Part shown: one piece after another, positions 9,973 through 19,506 of the stretch
Position numbering within the stretch: position 1 is the stretch's first letter
Layout of the letters: the number at the start of each line of letters is the position of its first letter
From: Elusimicrobiota bacterium
Lineage (GTDB): Bacteria; Elusimicrobiota; Elusimicrobia; UBA1565; UBA9628
Assembly: GCA_023249675.1 (NCBI GenBank)
Contig: JAHFCE010000011.1
Coordinates: 20,771-84,770 of the forward strand
Direction: 5' to 3'
DNA length: 64,000 nucleotides
Position numbers and translations under genes: made by a program
The notes under the pieces: generated by a model
Told to the model about the DNA's origin: nothing
Databases searched by the model: none
The model's input: only the letters and a program-made list of their open reading frames with translations

Positions 9973-10526
9973 AGCTCCCGCTCCTCCTGCTGCTGGCTGT
10001 CTCGGCCCGAGCGGGGGATCTCGGCGGGCATGCGCCTGCGACGGCGGAGCGGGCTGCCGTGGCGGATCGTGCCGCGATGCTCGATGAGATGTGGGAGCGG
10101 CGGATTCTGTCCCCAGACCAATCGGTCTGGGCGCCGACCGACGCCGAGCTTTTGGGCCGTATCCGGATGTCCGAGGCCGCGGCTCTCGATTATCTCAAGA
10201 AAAAGTTCGGCGGCACGCGTTCCTGGACCGCCGCCCGCCGCGGCAAGGAGCCGGTCCGGCGCTTGCTCACGAAGGAAGGCTACGACAAGTATCTCTTTCA
10301 CGTCACGCAGGACGCCATCGAGTATTTCGAGGCCAAGGGCGCTGGCGCCAAGTGGGCGCTCAAGCTCACGGATTGGGACGGCCAGCGCCTCTTCGATGGG
10401 GACGGCCGGTTGACCCCCGCGGGGATCACAGTGTACACCCGCGCCAGGCTCAAGCTCGAGGTGTACTGGAAATCGCCGAACGGCGAAACTTTCGGCACGA
10501 GACGGCCCCCGGCCGCTCATCAATGA
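9969..10526 (+). CDS. Predicted secreted protein of unknown function
   Basis: GTG start overlapping the dcd stop; signal peptide [17 protein letters not shown]; no family recognised. Confidence 0.6.
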   Translation: MKLPLLLLLAVSARAGDLGGHAPATAERAAVADRAAMLDEMWERRILSPDQSVWAPTDAELLGRIRMSEAAALDYLKKKFGGTRSWTAARRGKEPVRRLLTKEGYDKYLFHVTQDAIEYFEAKGAGAKWALKLTDWDGQRLFDGDGRLTPAGITVYTRARLKLEVYWKSPNGETFGTRRPPAAHQ

Positions 10527-10544
10527 ATATCCCCGTTAAATTTC

Positions 10545-10573
10545 TTGTTCCCCGTCGGTGAATTTGGTAACAT
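10545..10573 (+). promoter_or_regulatory. Sigma-70-like promoter for rplM-rpsI
   Basis: TTGTTC - 17 nt - TAACAT just upstream of rplM. Confidence 0.45.
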
Positions 10574-10581
10574 TCCTCACT

Positions 10582-11019
10582 ATGCCTCAGAACAGCTATC
10601 TGCACCCTCCCCGCCAGGCCGGCCTCGACCGTCGCTGGCATCACATCGACGCGAAGGGATTGGTTCTCGGCCGTATCGCGACGAAGGCCGCCGATCTCCT
10701 CCGCGGGAAAGGCAAGGTCACTTACACCGATTACGTCGATTGCGGGGACTTCGTCGTCGTGACGAACGCCAAGCAGATCAAGCTCACTGGCAACAAGATC
10801 GATCAGAAGTTCTACTTCTCGCACTCCGGCTTTGCCGGCGGCGCTAAGGTCATGCCGATGAGGCGCCAGATGGAGCGCGATCCCCGCCGGGTCGTCATGC
10901 TCGCCGTGCGCCGCATGCTTCCGAAGAACCGTCTCGCCCGCAAGCAGCTGGTTCGCCTCAAGATCTACGTCAACGATAAGCATCCGCATTCGGCGGTCAA
11001 CCCGCCGAAGGCTCAATAA
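10582..11019 (+). CDS. rplM: 50S ribosomal protein L13
   Basis: RRWHHIDAKGLVLGRIATKAADLLRGKGKVTYTDYVDCGDFVVV. Confidence 0.97.
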   Translation: MPQNSYLHPPRQAGLDRRWHHIDAKGLVLGRIATKAADLLRGKGKVTYTDYVDCGDFVVVTNAKQIKLTGNKIDQKFYFSHSGFAGGAKVMPMRRQMERDPRRVVMLAVRRMLPKNRLARKQLVRLKIYVNDKHPHSAVNPPKAQ

Positions 11020-11026
11020 GGACACC

Positions 11027-11428
11027 ATGGGCAAAAACGAAGCGATTTGGGCCACAGGCCGCCGCAAAACCTCCGTCGCGCAGTGTCGCCTGCTGCCGAA
11101 GGGAGACGGTAAGGTCACCGTCAACAAGAAGCCCGTTGAGACGTACTTCCGCGGCCTTCCGCATCAGGTTCGCGATGTCACCGAGCCGATTGCGATCATC
11201 GAAGCCGCCAAGAACCATGATTTCATCATCAAGGTTGTCGGCGGCGGCGTTTCCGGCCAGGCCGGAGCGGCGCGCCATGCGATTTCCCGCGCCCTCGTCA
11301 AGCTCGACGAGAAGCACAAGAAGGCTCTTCGCGCCGCCGGCTTCCTGACCCGCGATCCCCGCATGGTCGAGCGCAAGAAGCCCGGTCAGCCCAAAGCCCG
11401 CAAGCGTTTCCAGTTCTCGAAGCGTTGA
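11027..11428 (+). CDS. rpsI: 30S ribosomal protein S9
   Basis: WATGRRKTSVAQCRL...KARKRFQFSKR. Confidence 0.97.
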   Translation: MGKNEAIWATGRRKTSVAQCRLLPKGDGKVTVNKKPVETYFRGLPHQVRDVTEPIAIIEAAKNHDFIIKVVGGGVSGQAGAARHAISRALVKLDEKHKKALRAAGFLTRDPRMVERKKPGQPKARKRFQFSKR

Positions 11429-11730
11429 TCGAGACGATCAAGATCAGGGGTCTGGCCCGTCTCGCCGCGGCGATTTTTGCCGGGTGGGGCGGGCTGGCCG
11501 CTGTCAAGGGGGCCTACGACCTTCTGGGGGGCGAGCCGGAGGCCAATCAATACGCTCCCAAGGCTTGGGCCTTCGTCACGCGCGTCCAGTGGGGCCGCTT
11601 CGCCTTTTTTGAGCTCGTCTACGGCCTTTCCTGCATTGCTTTGGCCTGGTACTGCGTGCGCTGGTCCCGGCGTCTGCCGGAAACCGTCCGGCGCGTCCGG
11701 TCCGAGCCCGAATTCAGCCTGTTCGGATGA
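11425..11730 (+). CDS. Small membrane protein, unknown function
   Basis: Hydrophobic segments; TTG start overlapping the rpsI stop; overlaps the next gene. Confidence 0.5.
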   Translation: MIETIKIRGLARLAAAIFAGWGGLAAVKGAYDLLGGEPEANQYAPKAWAFVTRVQWGRFAFFELVYGLSCIALAWYCVRWSRRLPETVRRVRSEPEFSLFG

Positions 11731-12440
11731 TCAAGGTCGGCTGTGCCGGCTACCCCGTTGGGCGGGACCGCTACTGGCGGTCGCTGTCCTTCGTGGAGAC
11801 CGACACGGGCAAGGGCCTGCCTCAGCTCGAGACCTTGGCCTCCTGGCGCGCGGATATTCCGGCGGGTGGCGAAGCCGCCCTGCAGGCACTACGGACGATC
11901 ACTCACGGTCCTGAGGACCGAGGTTTTCCCGTTGCCGCCCGGAAGCTCCCCAAGAACCGTCAGGCCTTATGCGGGGCCTTCCGCGAGAGCCTAGAGGTGC
12001 ATGAGGCCTGGATGGCCACAAAGGCGGCGGCCGAGACCCTGGGCGCTCAGATTGTGGTATTCGAGTCTCCGGCGTCCTTCCAGCCTGGTTCTGACCGTCT
12101 GCGCGACCTGTATAGGTTCTTTAAGAACGCAGCGCGGGGCAAGCTGACCTTTGTCTGGCAGCCTCGGGGAAGCGAGTGGTTGTCTCTCGGTGATAAAGTC
12201 TGTGTGGAGCTCGGCTTAATCCGTGCTTTTGACCCCCTGCGCCAGCCGCCGCCTCGGAAAGGGAGCTTTCTTTACATGCGCCCTGCCGTCGCGCGCATGG
12301 GAGTGCTGAGTGTGGACAATATGGCCACAATTGCCGCCGCGAGCGGCGACGTTCCGGCCTACGTTGCGCTTGCCCACCGGGCGTCTTTCCGCGACGCCGA
12401 ACGTCTCCGGGAGACCTTGGGCCGTTCGAGGGCACGGTGA
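11727..12440 (+). CDS. DUF72 (YecE-like) protein
   Basis: MIKVGCAGYPVGRDRYW...FVWQPRGSEW...SFLYMR; DUF72-like pattern. Confidence 0.6.
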   Translation: MIKVGCAGYPVGRDRYWRSLSFVETDTGKGLPQLETLASWRADIPAGGEAALQALRTITHGPEDRGFPVAARKLPKNRQALCGAFRESLEVHEAWMATKAAAETLGAQIVVFESPASFQPGSDRLRDLYRFFKNAARGKLTFVWQPRGSEWLSLGDKVCVELGLIRAFDPLRQPPPRKGSFLYMRPAVARMGVLSVDNMATIAAASGDVPAYVALAHRASFRDAERLRETLGRSRAR

Positions 12441-12528
12441 CTCGCTGTCGACCTGTCGACCTTCGGTAAAATTTAATAGACTGGACCCCGGATGCGGAAA
12501 AGCGCGTGTCGGCCTGAGGACTGATCGA

Positions 12529-14037
12529 ATGGAGCTCCCCCGTTTTGTCTTGATCGCGGCGTTGGCGCTGGGAACGAGCGCCTGGGCCGCCGACCCGATC
12601 AAGATCCGCGTCTACCATACCAACGACGTGCATGGCTGGATCATGGCGCGCCCGGATAAATTTCAGACGAATCGCCTGATCGGAGGCGCCGCCGCGTTCG
12701 CAGCACTCATCGGCAAAGAGACCGGCCCGAAGCTCGTGCTCGACGCAGGCGACTGGTGGCAGGGCACGCCTGAGGGCTCACTGACGAAGGGGGAGGCCGT
12801 CGCCGACGTGTTCAATGCGATCGGCTACGACGCGGTCGTGATCGGCAACCACGAGTACGACGCGGGCGCCGATGCGCTACGCTCTTTGATCGGGAAGATG
12901 AAGATGCCGGTCCTCTCGGCCAACACCTTCGGCGATGACGGCAAACTTGTCCCTTGGGTTCGCCCCTGGATTGTTAAGGAAGTTGCCGGCGTGAAGCTCG
13001 GTGTGTTCGGTCTGACGACCTCGCATATGCGTACGCTCGCCTTCCCAAATCACATTGCCGGTCTCGACTTTCGGCGCGAGGTGGACGTCGCACGCGATGC
13101 GGTGAAGGAGCTCAGGAAGGCGGGGGCCACGGTGATCATCGCGGTCACGCACATGGGCCTTGAGGGGGAGAACCAGACATTCGAGGGTGATCGGACGCTT
13201 GCGCGCGAGGTGCCCGGCATCGACCTCATCGTTGGGGGCCATTCGCACACGTTTCTTCATCGTCCGATCCGCGGTGAGAACGGGACCTTGATCGTGCAGG
13301 CGGGCTCCTATCTGGTGAAGGCCGGGCGCGCGACGCTCGAGATCGACCCGAAGACGAAGACGGTGACCGCATCCTCTGACGAACTCATCGAGCTCTGGCC
13401 GGATCGCATCGGAGAGGACCCCGAGGTGAAGGCGATCGTCGCCAAGCGCGTGGAGGCCGTCGGCAAGGTTTTCGAGACCGTGATTGCGACCGCGCCCGCT
13501 TTGATGAGTCGCGAGGGAGACCGCGAGAACGCGCTCGGTGACTGGATGACGGACTGCTACCGCGAGAGCCTTGTCGTCGATACGGCGCTGCAGAACGGGG
13601 GCGGCATCCGCGCCGAGCTCTCCGCGGGTCCCGTGACCTTGCGCTCGATATTCAACGTGATGCCGTTCGACAATGCTTTGGTCAAGCTGAGCATGAAGGG
13701 CGCCGACCTGCGCGCGGTGTTCGACCATGGCGTGGGTCTCGAGCGCGTCGCCCAGGTCTCCGGCGCGAACATCGAGTACGACCGTGCCAAGCCCGCCGGC
13801 GAACGCCTCGTCGCGGTTTCCATCGGCGGCGCTCCGCTCGATGACGCGAGGACCTACTCGATCGCCACCTTGGATTTTCTGACGAACGGCGGCGGTGACG
13901 GCTACACCGTCTTCGACCGCTTTGTTTCTTCGGAGGCGACGGGCGCGTTGGCGCGCGACCTGTTGAACGAATGCGCCCGCAAGCAGGGCGTGGTTTTGGC
14001 GCCCGCGATCGGGCGCCTGAAGCGGAGGGAGAACTGA
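12529..14037 (+). CDS. Secreted 5'-nucleotidase / UshA-like bifunctional metallophosphatase
   Basis: Signal peptide; RVYHTNDVHGW, DAGDWWQGTPEG, GNHEYDAG, GGHSHT; C-terminal 5'-nucleotidase domain NGGGIRAEL. Confidence 0.93.
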   Translation: MELPRFVLIAALALGTSAWAADPIKIRVYHTNDVHGWIMARPDKFQTNRLIGGAAAFAALIGKETGPKLVLDAGDWWQGTPEGSLTKGEAVADVFNAIGYDAVVIGNHEYDAGADALRSLIGKMKMPVLSANTFGDDGKLVPWVRPWIVKEVAGVKLGVFGLTTSHMRTLAFPNHIAGLDFRREVDVARDAVKELRKAGATVIIAVTHMGLEGENQTFEGDRTLAREVPGIDLIVGGHSHTFLHRPIRGENGTLIVQAGSYLVKAGRATLEIDPKTKTVTASSDELIELWPDRIGEDPEVKAIVAKRVEAVGKVFETVIATAPALMSREGDRENALGDWMTDCYRESLVVDTALQNGGGIRAELSAGPVTLRSIFNVMPFDNALVKLSMKGADLRAVFDHGVGLERVAQVSGANIEYDRAKPAGERLVAVSIGGAPLDDARTYSIATLDFLTNGGGDGYTVFDRFVSSEATGALARDLLNECARKQGVVLAPAIGRLKRREN

Positions 14038-14038
14038 C

Positions 14039-14632
14039 ATGGTGTTCAAGGACGCCCGGGCGAAAGTCGAGAAAGGCTGGACCACAACCAAGAAGCTTCT
14101 CGCCATAATGAGCGTGTGGGGCCTATTCTTCAGCCTCATCACCATCGGCCATCTCTCGGTGGCCTTCGACTATGACGACACGCTGGTGAATTCCACCAAG
14201 GCCTACGAAAAGGCCTCCCGCGCCGTCGTCCAGCGCGAGAGCCCGACTTTCTGGGCCGTGTTCAACAACGCCTACGATGTCGAAACGGTCAAGTACATCC
14301 CGTTCACCATCGCCTGCATCCTGCGCGGTCTCGGCTTCCGGGTTCTGATCATGGCGGAGCGACAGGGGACCGACGGCGACGCCCTGAAAAAGGAATGGCG
14401 AAGGCTGGCGCCCCGTTCCTTCATCTTCACGCCCAATCCGACGGCAAAGCACCTGCACATGCAGGAAGGCCATTTTGTCGCCTTCTTCGGCGACAGCGAT
14501 CAGGATATGCTCGAGGCCATGAAGGTCAACGTCCTCGGCGTGCGCATCCGGCGTGGTAAGCGCTCGGTCAAGAACGACCCTTACTTCCCCGGAAGGATGG
14601 GAGAGGTTGTGATTCCCCTGTCGCAGTTTTGA
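14039..14632 (+). CDS. HAD-superfamily phosphatase (acid-phosphatase-like) with N-terminal membrane anchor
   Basis: FDYDDTLVNS motif; FFGDSDQDM; hydrophobic N-terminus. Confidence 0.7.
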   Translation: MVFKDARAKVEKGWTTTKKLLAIMSVWGLFFSLITIGHLSVAFDYDDTLVNSTKAYEKASRAVVQRESPTFWAVFNNAYDVETVKYIPFTIACILRGLGFRVLIMAERQGTDGDALKKEWRRLAPRSFIFTPNPTAKHLHMQEGHFVAFFGDSDQDMLEAMKVNVLGVRIRRGKRSVKNDPYFPGRMGEVVIPLSQF

Positions 14633-14647
14633 CGGTCTTGGCAGCCA

Positions 14648-14676
14648 TTGACATGCCTCGATTCATGGGGTAGAAT
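14648..14676 (+). promoter_or_regulatory. Near-consensus sigma-70 promoter heading the tpiA/BMC operon
   Basis: TTGACA - 17 nt - TAGAAT. Confidence 0.8.
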
Positions 14677-14702
14677 GTCGATCGACGCTGGAGAGAACAA
14701 TA

Positions 14703-14721
14703 TGTGGCCAATTTGGCCACA
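14703..14721. promoter_or_regulatory. 19-nt palindrome (9-bp arms, 1-nt centre) in the predicted tpiA/BMC leader
   Basis: TGTGGCCAA-T-TTGGCCACA, about 20 nt downstream of the predicted TSS. Confidence 0.5.
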
Positions 14722-14733
14722 ATTGGAGATAAA

Positions 14734-15501
14734 ATGACTTCCCCTTTGCGCCGTCCCCTGCTCGTCGGCAACTGGAAGATGAATCTGACCATGGTCCAGT
14801 CGATCGAACTGGGAAAACTGGTCGCTGGTGGGGCCGGAGCGGCTTCGGGCGAGGTTGCTGTGTGCGTCCCCTTCACTGCGATCGCCGTCGTGCGAGAAGT
14901 TCTCAGGGGAACCAATGTCCGCCTTGGCGCCCAGAATTGCCACTGGGAAGTTTCCGGCGCCTACACCGGCGAGATTTCCGTGGACCAGCTTCGCGACGCC
15001 GGCTGTCAGATGGTCATCATCGGCCACAGTGAGCGCCGCAAGCTTTTTGGAGAGACCGATGAGTCCGTCAACAGGAAGCTGGGCGCAGCGCTCAAGGGCG
15101 GGCTGACTCCGATCGTGTGCGTGGGCGAGACGTTGGAGGAGCGTGAGGCGCAGAAGACTTGGCGCGTGCTCGAAACGCAGATCGAGGGCGGCCTGAAAGG
15201 TTTCGCGCCTGCCGACCTTTCGAAAGTCGTTATCGCGTATGAGCCGGTGTGGGCCATCGGCACCGGCAAGACCGCGTCGCCCGCTCAGGCGCAGGAAGCG
15301 CACCTATTCATCCGCTCCCAGCTGAAGAAGATTCACGGAGAAAGTTTTTCTGCGGGCACAAGGATTCTTTACGGAGGTTCTGTGACCGCGGAAAACGTGG
15401 ACAGTCTGATGGACTCGGCCGATGTGGATGGCGCGCTTGTCGGCGGCGCCAGCCTCAAGAAAGACTTCCTGCGCATCATGGGCTTCCAGACAGCGCGATG
15501 A
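14734..15501 (+). CDS. tpiA: Triosephosphate isomerase
   Basis: [60 protein letters not shown]. Confidence 0.97.
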   Translation: MTSPLRRPLLVGNWKMNLTMVQSIELGKLVAGGAGAASGEVAVCVPFTAIAVVREVLRGTNVRLGAQNCHWEVSGAYTGEISVDQLRDAGCQMVIIGHSERRKLFGETDESVNRKLGAALKGGLTPIVCVGETLEEREAQKTWRVLETQIEGGLKGFAPADLSKVVIAYEPVWAIGTGKTASPAQAQEAHLFIRSQLKKIHGESFSAGTRILYGGSVTAENVDSLMDSADVDGALVGGASLKKDFLRIMGFQTAR

Positions 15502-16139
15502 GTCCCGCCACTTCTGCTCTCGTCGAGGGCCTGGCAGTCGAGATCAAGAAGCGCATGAAGCGTTCTAGGCTGGCCATCCCCGTGGGCGTTTCGAACCGAC
15601 ATTGCCACCTGACTGAAGAGCACTTCAAGATATTATTCGGCCGGGGTGCGACGCCGAAGAAAATTAAGAACATCAAGCAGCCCGGCTTTTACGCCGCCGA
15701 AGAGATGATCGCCGTGAAAGGACCCAAGGGCGAGCTCAAGAATATTCGTCTCGTCGCACCCTACCGCGACCACACCCAGATCGAGCTGGCCGTGAGCGAC
15801 GCGTTGGCTGCCGGTCTCAAGCCGCTCGTGCGCGAGTCTGGCGACGTGAAGAACTCGCCCGGCGCCCTTCTTATCGGTCCGCGTGGTCAGGTGGAGCTTA
15901 AAGAAGGCGTGATCGTCGCCCAGCGCCACCTGCACTTTTCCCCGAGCGAGGCCGCGGCCCTTGCCGTCGCTTCCGGCGAGGTCGTTCGCGTGCGCTGCGG
16001 CTCGGGAGGCGGGCGCTCCATCGTTTTCGAAAACGTCGTCGTGCGCGTATCGGACAAGTACAGCCTCGAGTTCCATGTCGACACCGATGAGGCTAATGCC
16101 GCCGGACTTAAGACCGGCGACGTCGTACATATCGCGTAA
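15498..16139 (+). CDS. pduL: BMC-associated phosphotransacylase PduL
   Basis: IPVGVSNRHCHLTEEHF; RDHTQIELAVSD; VIVAQRHLHFSPSEA; ATGA overlap with tpiA. Confidence 0.95.
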   Translation: MSPATSALVEGLAVEIKKRMKRSRLAIPVGVSNRHCHLTEEHFKILFGRGATPKKIKNIKQPGFYAAEEMIAVKGPKGELKNIRLVAPYRDHTQIELAVSDALAAGLKPLVRESGDVKNSPGALLIGPRGQVELKEGVIVAQRHLHFSPSEAAALAVASGEVVRVRCGSGGGRSIVFENVVVRVSDKYSLEFHVDTDEANAAGLKTGDVVHIA

Positions 16140-16151
16140 GGAGAACACTGA

Positions 16152-16448
16152 ATGAACGCACTTGGAATGATCGAGACCCGCGGCCTGATCGCTTGCGTCG
16201 AAGCTGCTGACGCCGCCGTAAAAGCCGCCGACGTCCGCATCGTCGGCTACGAAAAAGTCGGCACCGGCCTCGTGACCGTGCTGTTCCGCGGCGAGGTCGC
16301 CGCCTGCAAGGCCGCCTGCGACTCGGGCGCGGCCGCCGCTCAGAAGGTCGGCGAGCTGATCGCCGTACACGTCATCCCGCAGCCGCACCCGGATCTCGAG
16401 GGCAAGATGCCGATCTCATCCCCCGAGACCTTGGCGCGCAAGAAGTGA
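16152..16448 (+). CDS. BMC-H shell protein (hexamer)
   Basis: [57 protein letters not shown]...HVIPQPH. Confidence 0.97.
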   Translation: MNALGMIETRGLIACVEAADAAVKAADVRIVGYEKVGTGLVTVLFRGEVAACKAACDSGAAAAQKVGELIAVHVIPQPHPDLEGKMPISSPETLARKK

Positions 16449-16455
16449 TCGTCTT

Positions 16456-16764
16456 ATGATTTTCGCCCGCGTGACGGGCACTGTCGTCTGCACGCTCAAG
16501 GACGAGAAGCTGGTCGGTTCCAAGCTGCTGCTGGTGCAGCCTGTGGATCTGGCTGGTTCTCCGAAGGGCAGCCCCCTCGTCGCCGTCGATTCTGTCGGCG
16601 CCGGCGAGGGGGAGCTCGTCCTTCTGGTGCAGGGTTCGAGTGCCAGACAGACAACAAAAACCGAAGGACGGCCCGTCGACGCCGTGATCTTTGCGATCGT
16701 CGATACGGTCGAACAGTCCGGCAAGACGGCGTTCAAGAAGAGCGAGGACGCGCATGCACAGTGA
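16456..16764 (+). CDS. BMC-P (EutN/CcmL) pentameric vertex protein 1
   Basis: MIFARVTGTVVCTLKDEKLVGSKLLLVQPVD...VAVDSVGAGEGELVLLVQGSSAR. Confidence 0.95.
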   Translation: MIFARVTGTVVCTLKDEKLVGSKLLLVQPVDLAGSPKGSPLVAVDSVGAGEGELVLLVQGSSARQTTKTEGRPVDAVIFAIVDTVEQSGKTAFKKSEDAHAQ

Positions 16765-18211
16765 GGAGATCGCTCGGATCATCTCCGAAGTTCTCAAGCG
16801 CTTAGGGAAAGACGAGGGGGTCACCGCTGCCGTGGCCGAGCGCCCGGTCGCTGCTGCCTCGGCGCCAGCCTCATCTTGCGGCGGCCCGGTTCAGCCGACC
16901 GTGGACGCGGCCGTGCAGACGGCCCGTCGCGCCCAGGCCGTGTTCCAGGAGCTGGGTCTGGAGGTCCGCCGCGAAGTCATCCGCGCCATGCGCAAGACCG
17001 CCATCGCGAATGCCGAGCGCTTGGCCAGGATGGCCCGTGAGGAGACCGGCATGGGCCGTTGGGAAGACAAGGTCCAGAAAAATCTGGTGTGCGCGACGCG
17101 CACTCCGGGCGTGGAGGACCTGGTCAGCAAAGCCTACACCGGCGACAAGGGTCTGACCCTCGTCGAATACGCGCCCTACGGCGTTGTCGCCGCGATCACG
17201 CCCTCGACCAATCCCGCCGCCACAATCATCAACAACGCGATCTCCATCCTCGCGGCCGGCAACTCCGTTGTCTTCGCGCCGCATCCGGCGTCATTTCAGA
17301 CCTGCGTGGAGACCATGCGCCTGCTCTGCGAGGCGGCCGTCGCCGCTGGAGCGCCCTCGGGCCTGATGACGACCTACGCCTCACCCTCGCAGGAGAACAC
17401 CCGCAGTCTGCTTGCGCATCCCGACACGCGCGTGAACATGGTCACCGGCGGTCCGGCGATCGTGAAAGTCGCGATGACTGTGGGCAAGACCTGCAAAACG
17501 ATCGCCGCCGGCCCCGGCAACCCGCCCGTCGTCGTCGATGAGACGGCGAATTTCCCGCAGTGCGCCTCGGATGTGATCTTCGGCGCGTCCTTTGACAATA
17601 ATGTCTTGTGCACGGCCGAAAAAGAGGTGATCGTCACCGCCGCGGCCCGGGAGCGTTTCCTCGACGCGATGCGCCAAGATCCTCGGGCGTATGAGCTGAA
17701 CGCCGGACAGACCGACCAACTCGTCAATCTTGTTATTAAGGTTGGGGGTCGTGGATGCAAAGATCCGGTTCTCAACCGTGATTATGTCGGGAAGGACGCC
17801 GCAGTCCTGGCCAAAGGCATCGGCTTGAGCATCCCTCCGGAAGCACGGCTCCTTTGGGCCGAAGTCCCGAACGATCACGCATTGGTGTGGACGGAACAGT
17901 TGATGCCGTTTTTACCCGTCACAGTCGCGCCGGACGTCGACAGCGCGATTGACCTTGCCGTGCAAGCGGAAGGAGGGCACCGCCACACCGCCGCGATGCA
18001 CTCGACCCACGTGGGCAACCTGACGAAGATGGCGCGCCGCATGCAGTGCTCCATCTTCGTCAAGAACGCGCCCACTTTGTACGGTCTTGGCCTTGGCGAA
18101 GGCTACGCCACGATGTCGATCGGAACTCCGACCGGCGACGGGCTGACCAAGGCCTCCCATTTCGCGCGCCCGCTGCACTGCGCGCTCGTCGGATACTTTA
18201 GGATCGCTTAA
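16754..18211 (+). CDS. CoA-acylating aldehyde dehydrogenase (PduP/EutE-like) with N-terminal encapsulation peptide
   Basis: EEIARIISEVLKRLG helix; ITPSTNPAATIINNAI; NNVLCTAEKEV catalytic Cys region. Confidence 0.95.
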   Translation: MHSEEIARIISEVLKRLGKDEGVTAAVAERPVAAASAPASSCGGPVQPTVDAAVQTARRAQAVFQELGLEVRREVIRAMRKTAIANAERLARMAREETGMGRWEDKVQKNLVCATRTPGVEDLVSKAYTGDKGLTLVEYAPYGVVAAITPSTNPAATIINNAISILAAGNSVVFAPHPASFQTCVETMRLLCEAAVAAGAPSGLMTTYASPSQENTRSLLAHPDTRVNMVTGGPAIVKVAMTVGKTCKTIAAGPGNPPVVVDETANFPQCASDVIFGASFDNNVLCTAEKEVIVTAAARERFLDAMRQDPRAYELNAGQTDQLVNLVIKVGGRGCKDPVLNRDYVGKDAAVLAKGIGLSIPPEARLLWAEVPNDHALVWTEQLMPFLPVTVAPDVDSAIDLAVQAEGGHRHTAAMHSTHVGNLTKMARRMQCSIFVKNAPTLYGLGLGEGYATMSIGTPTGDGLTKASHFARPLHCALVGYFRIA

Positions 18212-18219
18212 GGAGAACC

Positions 18220-18771
18220 ATGCTCGCCAACCTCGCCGTCGGATTTTTGGAATCATCCTCGATCGCCAAAGGCATCGAAGCGACGGACGCCATGGTCAAG
18301 ATGGCGCAGATCAAGCTCGCCAAGACGACGATCGTCGCGCGCGGCAAGTACATCATCTTCGTGTCCGGGGCCCAGGGCGAGATCGAAAGCGCGATGCGCG
18401 CGGGCCGCGAGGTTTTGGGAAAGACGCTCGTGGATGAAGTGCTCATCCGCAACGTCCACAACCAGGTCGTCGCCGCCCTCGACAAGCGCGTCCCTGTCGA
18501 GGCCCTAGGCGCCGTCGGCGTCATCGAGACCAAGGAAGCGATCGCGGCCGTGCTCGCGGCGGACGCCGCGGCCAAGGCCGCCGACGTCCGCCTCATCGAG
18601 GTGAAGACCTCCGTCGGCGGCGGCAAGGGCTATGTCTCGCTGTGCGGCGCCGTCGGCGACGTCCGTGCCGCGGTCGCGGCCGGCATCAGCGCGATAAAAA
18701 AGGAGCTGCTCGTCAGCCACGTGATCATCGCGCAGGCCGATCCCCAGCTGCTCGCGACGGTGGGCAAATAA
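18220..18771 (+). CDS. BMC-T (tandem BMC-domain trimer) shell protein
   Basis: Two BMC folds: AVGFLESSSIAKGIEATDAMVK... and ALGAVGVIETKEAIAAVLAADAAAKAADVRLIEV. Confidence 0.93.
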   Translation: MLANLAVGFLESSSIAKGIEATDAMVKMAQIKLAKTTIVARGKYIIFVSGAQGEIESAMRAGREVLGKTLVDEVLIRNVHNQVVAALDKRVPVEALGAVGVIETKEAIAAVLAADAAAKAADVRLIEVKTSVGGGKGYVSLCGAVGDVRAAVAAGISAIKKELLVSHVIIAQADPQLLATVGK

Positions 18772-18772
18772 G

Positions 18773-19222
18773 ATGAGAGTCGTCGTCGGCTCCGATCACG
18801 GCGGCTTTGGCGCGAAAGACTTCGTGAAGAAGACCATCCAGAAGATGGGCCACGAGGTCGCGGACTTCGGCTGCCATTCGACCGAGGCCGTGGACTATCC
18901 CGACGTGGCCCAGCTCGTCGCCGAGGCGGTCGTGCGGCGCGAGTACGACCGGGGCGTGCTCATCGACGGTTTCGGAGGCGCGGTATGCATGGCGGCCAAC
19001 AAGGTCTTGGGCGCGCGCGCGGTCGCGGCCTACGACTCGGTCTCGGCGCGCTTCGCGGCCCAGCACGATGACGCCAACGTCTTATGTCTAGGCGGCAAGA
19101 CGCACGGCGAGCTGATCCTCGCCGAGATCCTCAAGGTGTTCTTCACGACGCCCTTCGAAGGCGGACGGCACGAGGGGCGACTTTTGAAGGTGGGCGCGAT
19201 CGAGCAGGGGCGCGCGCGATGA
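18773..19222 (+). CDS. rpiB: RpiB/LacAB-family sugar-phosphate isomerase (BMC-associated)
   Basis: VVVGSDHGGFGAKDFVK; VDYPDVA; GVLIDGFGGAVCMAANK; HDDANVLCLGGKTHG. Confidence 0.9.
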   Translation: MRVVVGSDHGGFGAKDFVKKTIQKMGHEVADFGCHSTEAVDYPDVAQLVAEAVVRREYDRGVLIDGFGGAVCMAANKVLGARAVAAYDSVSARFAAQHDDANVLCLGGKTHGELILAEILKVFFTTPFEGGRHEGRLLKVGAIEQGRAR

Positions 19223-19506
19223 AGCTCGCGCGCGTCATCGGCCGCGTGTTCTGCTCCCGCCAGGAGCCGGGCCTCAACGGCAAGGCGATGCTCTTGATCC
19301 AGCCCCTGCGCTGGGAGGACGAGGCGCCCGTCGGCGATCCGATCGTGGCCGCCGACGCGGTCGGCGCGGGCTCGTCTGAAAAAGTTTTTTGGGTCGCCTC
19401 GCGCGACGCGGCGGTCGCCTTTAAGGATGCGCCGCCGGTGGATGCGGCCGTCGTCGGCATCATGGACGGGCACCAAGTGAAAGATTTTAGGGGAGGCTCG
19501 AAGTGA
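19219..19506 (+). CDS. BMC-P pentameric vertex protein 2
   Basis: MKLARVIGRVFCSRQEPGLNGKAMLLIQPL...VAADAVGAGSSEKVFWVASRDAA. Confidence 0.92.
   Translation: MKLARVIGRVFCSRQEPGLNGKAMLLIQPLRWEDEAPVGDPIVAADAVGAGSSEKVFWVASRDAAVAFKDAPPVDAAVVGIMDGHQVKDFRGGSK

Noticed and set aside
12449-12465. GTCGACCT direct repeat upstream of the 5'-nucleotidase gene
   Set aside because: Two short copies only; likely chance.
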